The position numbers and the translations under genes were made by a program. The notes beneath the pieces are model-generated. The model was not told where the DNA came from, ran no database searches, and saw nothing but the letters and a program-made list of their open reading frames with translations. Of a DNA stretch of 64,000 bases, positions 60,617 through 64,000 are shown one piece after another; within the stretch, counting starts at the first letter, position 1; each line of letters opens with the position of its first letter. Source of the DNA: Candidatus Fraserbacteria bacterium (GTDB lineage: Bacteria > Bipolaricaulota > Bipolaricaulia > RBG-16-55-9 > JAJCYT01); contig JAJCYT010000034.1 in NCBI GenBank assembly GCA_029262795.1, positions 62,001 to 126,000 of the forward strand, written 5' to 3'.

Positions 60617-61582
60617 CTACTGGCTTTGACCAAATTCCATTTGTTGTCCCACACCTTGTTGTTTTGCAAGTTTTAAAAGGTGAGCCGCCACAGCCACGTC
60701 TTCGAGCGCAATGCCCTGTGATTCAAAAAGAGTGATGGCGTCTTCCGATGGCCGTCCTGGAATGGTGCCACTGACCACATCGCGCAGTTCGCGCACCTGC
60801 TCCCAGCGGACGACGCCTGCCTGGACTGCCGCCATTAGTTCGCCGCATTCAATTTTGGATTGCTCAAAATCATCAACTGTGATCAGGTCTGCGCGAGCGA
60901 AGGTGTCTTTGTCCAATTCCTGCCGCATCCAGTGATTCGACCCTGCCGCCAGCACACACGTTCCAGGCTTCAACGCACTGCCTGAAAACACTGGGGTTCG
61001 CGCTGTGGTCACCGTGATGACAATGTCCGACGCCTCGACACCTTGATCCACTGCTTCAACGGGAGTGACTTCGATGTCGAGCTTGTCCGACATCGTTTGA
61101 GCGAAGCGATTGCGGTTTTCTGGCTTGCGGCTGAAAACAAACACTTTTTCGATGTGGCAACTGTTGTAAACCGCTTCAAGTTGAGTTTCCGCCTGATAGC
61201 CGCTACCGATGACACAAGCTATTTTTGAATCAGGTTTGGCCAGATATTTGGCAGCCAATCCTGAGGCGGCACCGGTGCGAATTTGACCCATTGCGTCGGC
61301 TTCAATCAATCCAACCACCTGGCTGGTTTCAGTATCAAAAACCTGAACGGTGAATGTGGCTTTGCCATTGACCACCGCATAGGTTTTGAATCCCATCAAA
61401 TTGTGATCCAACGAGGCGGCGGTCATAAAGTGCATGAAGCCATTTGGCACACGGATGCGCTGACGCGGATGGTTGATGGCTCGGCCTGAACCCCAGGCTT
61501 TGAAAGCCTGTTCCAGTACATCAATGGTGTCTTTCATCGTGAGTAAAGACTGAACCTCTGCCTCTTTGAGCAACAATGTCAT
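60617..61582 (-). CDS. Ornithine cyclodeaminase/mu-crystallin family protein
   Basis: 321 aa. VIGSGYQAETQLEAVY is the NAD-binding glycine loop; MTLLLKEAEVQSLL, GQIRTGAASGLAAKYLAKPDSK and LAAGSNHWMRQELD fit the family. Ornithine cyclodeaminase makes proline and ammonia from ornithine; close relatives are alanine dehydrogenase, ketimine reductase and other imine reductases, so the exact substrate is open. Confidence 0.88.
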   Translation of the reverse strand: MTLLLKEAEVQSLLTMKDTIDVLEQAFKAWGSGRAINHPRQRIRVPNGFMHFMTAASLDHNLMGFKTYAVVNGKATFTVQVFDTETSQVVGLIEADAMGQIRTGAASGLAAKYLAKPDSKIACVIGSGYQAETQLEAVYNSCHIEKVFVFSRKPENRNRFAQTMSDKLDIEVTPVEAVDQGVEASDIVITVTTARTPVFSGSALKPGTCVLAAGSNHWMRQELDKDTFARADLITVDDFEQSKIECGELMAAVQAGVVRWEQVRELRDVVSGTIPGRPSEDAITLFESQGIALEDVAVAAHLLKLAKQQGVGQQMEFGQSQ

Positions 61583-61740
61583 GTCAACCTCCGTTTTATT
61601 TCAGCAAAAGTAACCTTAAATAAGATTTGCAATAGTTGGCAAAAAATATTATTTTAGTCTAAGCTAAAAATTATTTTAGCACTTAAATTTAACTAAAGAA
61701 ACAATTGAAATAGTAGCATTTAGAAAGCGAGGCAGCACCC

Positions 61741-62841
61741 ATGAAATGGGTTAACTGGTTAAAAGAAAAGCGTGTTTCTCGAAGGGATCTGTTAAAAATA
61801 AGCGCAGTAGGCACTCTGATGACAGGGGCCAATGCCTGGAACAGCATGCAGGCACAGACGCCTGCGGTGGCTGGCGCACACCCCGTCTCTCATAGTGAAG
61901 ATGTGTTTGGTGTGATGGGCAAAGTGGATTACCAGCAAAATGGATTTGATCCCAACGACATCTTGCAGGACTTTGATTATGGCACGGTGAGCCAGCTTGA
62001 AAATGGTCAAACCCTGCGTGAATACAATATCGTTGCAATAGATAAGGAAATAGAAATTGCCCCTGGCATTTTCTTCCCCGCCTGGACATACAACGGGCGC
62101 GTGCCTGGCCCCACCATTCGTTGCACCGAAGGCGATCTCATTCGCATTACTTTCACCAATGGGGGTGAGCATCCACACACCATTCACTTTCATGGCATTC
62201 ATTCTGCAGCCATGGACGGTGTGCCTGGGGCTGGTGATGGGATGATTCATCCAGGTCAGACCACAGTGTATGAATTTTCAGCAGCCCCTTATGGTTGCCA
62301 TTTGTATCATTGTCATGCCATTCCATTGAAGCGCCATATTCACAAAGGCCTTTACGGTGCTTTTATTATTGATCCAGACCCCAACAGGTACACGGGCGAG
62401 GAACAACAAATTGCTCGAACCCGTCACCATGAGTCACCAGAGAATGCAGAATTTAACGAAATGGTGATGGTGATGAACGGTTTTGACACCAACATCGACG
62501 GCGGCAACGAAATCTATGCGGTCAATTCCATTGGGTTTTGTTATCAGCAGGACCCGATTCCTGTGTCAAAAAACCAGAAACAGCGGCTTTATCTGATCAA
62601 CGTGACGGAATTTGATGCCATTAACTCTTTCCATCTTCACGCCAATTTCTTCGACTATTACGACCATGGCACCACGCTGACGCCCACTTTGAAAACGGTG
62701 GATACGATCATGCAGTGCCAGGGTCAGCGAGGAATTTTGGAGTTTTCGTTCGAGAATTTTGAAGACGGGATGTACATGTTCCACGCCCACCAAAGTGAGT
62801 TTGCTGAATTGGGCTGGATGGGCATGTTCAACGTGAGTTAA
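61741..62841 (+). CDS. Multicopper oxidase, two-domain, Tat-exported
   Basis: 366 aa. Twin-arginine signal (SRRDLLKISAVGTLMTGAN). Copper-site motifs: HTIHFHGIHSA, CHLYHCHAIPLKRHIH, FHLHANFFDYYDHG and MYMFHAHQSEFAELGWMGMF. Length and spacing resemble nitrite-reductase-like two-domain multicopper proteins; oxidase substrate unknown. A metal transporter gene follows 9 nt downstream. Confidence 0.9.
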   Translation: MKWVNWLKEKRVSRRDLLKISAVGTLMTGANAWNSMQAQTPAVAGAHPVSHSEDVFGVMGKVDYQQNGFDPNDILQDFDYGTVSQLENGQTLREYNIVAIDKEIEIAPGIFFPAWTYNGRVPGPTIRCTEGDLIRITFTNGGEHPHTIHFHGIHSAAMDGVPGAGDGMIHPGQTTVYEFSAAPYGCHLYHCHAIPLKRHIHKGLYGAFIIDPDPNRYTGEEQQIARTRHHESPENAEFNEMVMVMNGFDTNIDGGNEIYAVNSIGFCYQQDPIPVSKNQKQRLYLINVTEFDAINSFHLHANFFDYYDHGTTLTPTLKTVDTIMQCQGQRGILEFSFENFEDGMYMFHAHQSEFAELGWMGMFNVS

Positions 62842-62850
62842 GGAGACATC

Positions 62851-64000
62851 ATGAATGCAAATACTGAATCTAACAATTTAGACCAAATGGATTTTGGCTC
62901 CCGACAATGGATGCTGTTGGTGTTGCCACTGATTATTTTGGCTGTGTTGATCTGGATGTTTGTGCAGTTGAATCCACTGCAAGCATTGATCGGTGCAGCG
63001 CCGCCTGTGGAAGAATTGACCATCGACCGCTTTTCGTTAAGCAGTGATGGAATCAAAGCCTATGTCATCAATGGCGGGCCGGATCCGGTGACCATTGCTC
63101 AGGTGTTTGTGGATGAAGCTTATTGGAATTTTAGCATCAGTCCTGCCGCAGAACTGCCTCGCCTGGGGCGAGCCATCATCGACATTCCTTACCCTTGGGT
63201 TGAAGGTGAAGCGCATGAAGTGGTGCTGGTGACCAACACGGGCGTGACCTTTGATGGCGCGATTGATGTGGCGTTGGAAACCCCCATTCCTGGGGCCGAT
63301 TACTGGCTAATGTTTGCTATTCTGGGCTTTTACGTGGGCATTGTGCCCGTGGGCCTGGGCCTGCTTTGGTTCCCTTTGTTGCGAAGGCTCGGCAAGAAAG
63401 GCATCAATTTTATTCTGACACTGACCGTGGGCCTGCTGGTGTTCCTGCTGGCGGATACGGCACTGGAAGCAATCGAAATTTCCGAAGGCCTGCCCGAAGT
63501 GTTTCAGGCTGTGCCTTTGATTTTCTTTGCTGGCCTGCTCAGTTTTATGGCATTGGTGGCCATTGGTCGCCAAAAAGAAACCGCAACCTCGGATGTGCCA
63601 CGCAACAAACGCCTGTGGCTGGCCACCAGCATAGCGATTGGCATTGGCTTGCATAATTTGGGTGAAGGCATGGCCATTGGCGCGGCAGTTGCGCTGGGTG
63701 AAGCCGCACTTGGGACATTTTTAGTGATTGGCTTCACGCTTCATAATTTGACGGAGGGCATTGGCATCGGTGCACCGGTTGCCAAGGATCGGCCTGGGAT
63801 TGCCCGTTTGTTGGGTCTGGCAGTGATTGCCGGTGGTCCTGCCATTCTGGGTACCTGGATTGGTGGATTTGCGTTTTCGCCTTTCTGGGCAGTGATCTTT
63901 TTGGCCATTGGCACAGGTGCCATTCTTCAAGTCGTCTACGAAGTGACGCGATTGCTGTTTGAAAGCAATGAAAACCATCAATTGTTTACCTGGCCCAACA
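62851..64000 (+). CDS. ZIP-family metal transporter with N-terminal extracytoplasmic domain (3' end cut off)
   Basis: Open from the ATG at 62851 (AGGAG 5 nt upstream) to the window end without a stop, at least 383 aa. A first span (MLLVLPLIILAVLIWMFV) is followed by a ~120-residue soluble domain, then spans with LHNLGEGMAIGAAVAL and LHNLTEGIGIGAPVA, the paired HNxxEG metal-binding motifs of ZIP proteins. The multicopper oxidase upstream is probably co-expressed. Inference: copper, iron or zinc handling. Confidence 0.85.
   Translation, partial: MNANTESNNLDQMDFGSRQWMLLVLPLIILAVLIWMFVQLNPLQALIGAAPPVEELTIDRFSLSSDGIKAYVINGGPDPVTIAQVFVDEAYWNFSISPAAELPRLGRAIIDIPYPWVEGEAHEVVLVTNTGVTFDGAIDVALETPIPGADYWLMFAILGFYVGIVPVGLGLLWFPLLRRLGKKGINFILTLTVGLLVFLLADTALEAIEISEGLPEVFQAVPLIFFAGLLSFMALVAIGRQKETATSDVPRNKRLWLATSIAIGIGLHNLGEGMAIGAAVALGEAALGTFLVIGFTLHNLTEGIGIGAPVAKDRPGIARLLGLAVIAGGPAILGTWIGGFAFSPFWAVIFLAIGTGAILQVVYEVTRLLFESNENHQLFTWPN

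Overview
The window is from a Gram-negative-type bacterium of moderate GC. Evidence for an outer membrane is a LolA-like carrier next to FtsX-type ABC permeases, a lipoprotein with a lipobox, many Sec and Tat signal peptides, and a C-terminal tail like a type IX secretion sorting domain. The LysW amino-group-carrier route for lysine/arginine, an archaeal-type phosphoglycerate mutase, and proteins with no recognised family point to an uncultured or deep-branching phylum, not a well-studied one. I cannot name the phylum from sequence alone. Many genes lack a clear Shine-Dalgarno site, and at least two promoters sit so close to the ATG that their transcripts look leaderless.

Layout. 1-6.6 kb: an Rnf-type redox-driven ion pump in the order rnfC(partial)-D-G-E-A-B. 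RnfB has an NqrF-like [2Fe-2S] domain and two Fes domains instead of the usual ferredoxin dicluster. It is followed by a gene fusing a [2Fe-2S] ferredoxin to the C-terminal half of cytochrome b. 6.7-11 kb: pyruvate kinase, exonuclease VII (xseAB), and a Tat-exported eight-repeat FG-GAP propeller. 11-15.8 kb (minus strand): an exported protein, a membrane-bound winged-helix regulator, a polytopic membrane protein, and a large exported protein with an internal duplication. 15.8-18.9 kb: SDR, histidine phosphatase, M20 dipeptidase. 18.9-22.9 kb: a four-gene ABC/FtsX/FtsX/LolA-like operon behind a good sigma70 promoter overlapped by a TetR-type palindrome. 23-30.4 kb: alkyltransferase-like protein, threonine synthase, SecG, two oligopeptide ABC ATPases, RdgB, an AT-rich membrane gene, TpiA. 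30.4-39.2 kb: AlkZ/YcaQ-type glycosylase, a small exported protein behind a c-di-GMP-I riboswitch with a duplicated 5' half, ApgM, a second threonine synthase, dienelactone hydrolase, NTF2-like protein, thiamine pyrophosphokinase, NHL propeller. 39.3-42.7 kb: leader peptide, lysW, two LysX/ArgX ligases, argC/lysY. 42.9-47.1 kb: three exported proteins, a BtpA-like protein, and a subtilase with a dockerin-like tail. 47.2-53.8 kb: tRNA-Arg(CCG) abutted by a LAGLIDADG endonuclease, zinc metallopeptidase, DUF5946 protein, a gene-free stretch with dense nested stems (candidate structured RNA), CPBP protease, ABC-2 exporter, rsmA. 54-64 kb: two related small membrane proteins, a large HExxH protein with dockerin-like and sorting domains, a second HExxH exported protein, ornithine cyclodeaminase family, multicopper oxidase, ZIP transporter (cut by the window end).

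A family of G-rich palindromic repeats (seven copies, one pair forming a composite with long inverted ends) is scattered in intergenic regions between 17 and 43 kb. The points most worth follow-up are the hybrid Rnf/Nqr-like pump with its ferredoxin-cytochrome b partner, the c-di-GMP riboswitch with a duplicated half, the Arg/Lys-rich leaderless leader in front of lysW, and the unidentified structured RNA at 49.67-49.92 kb.
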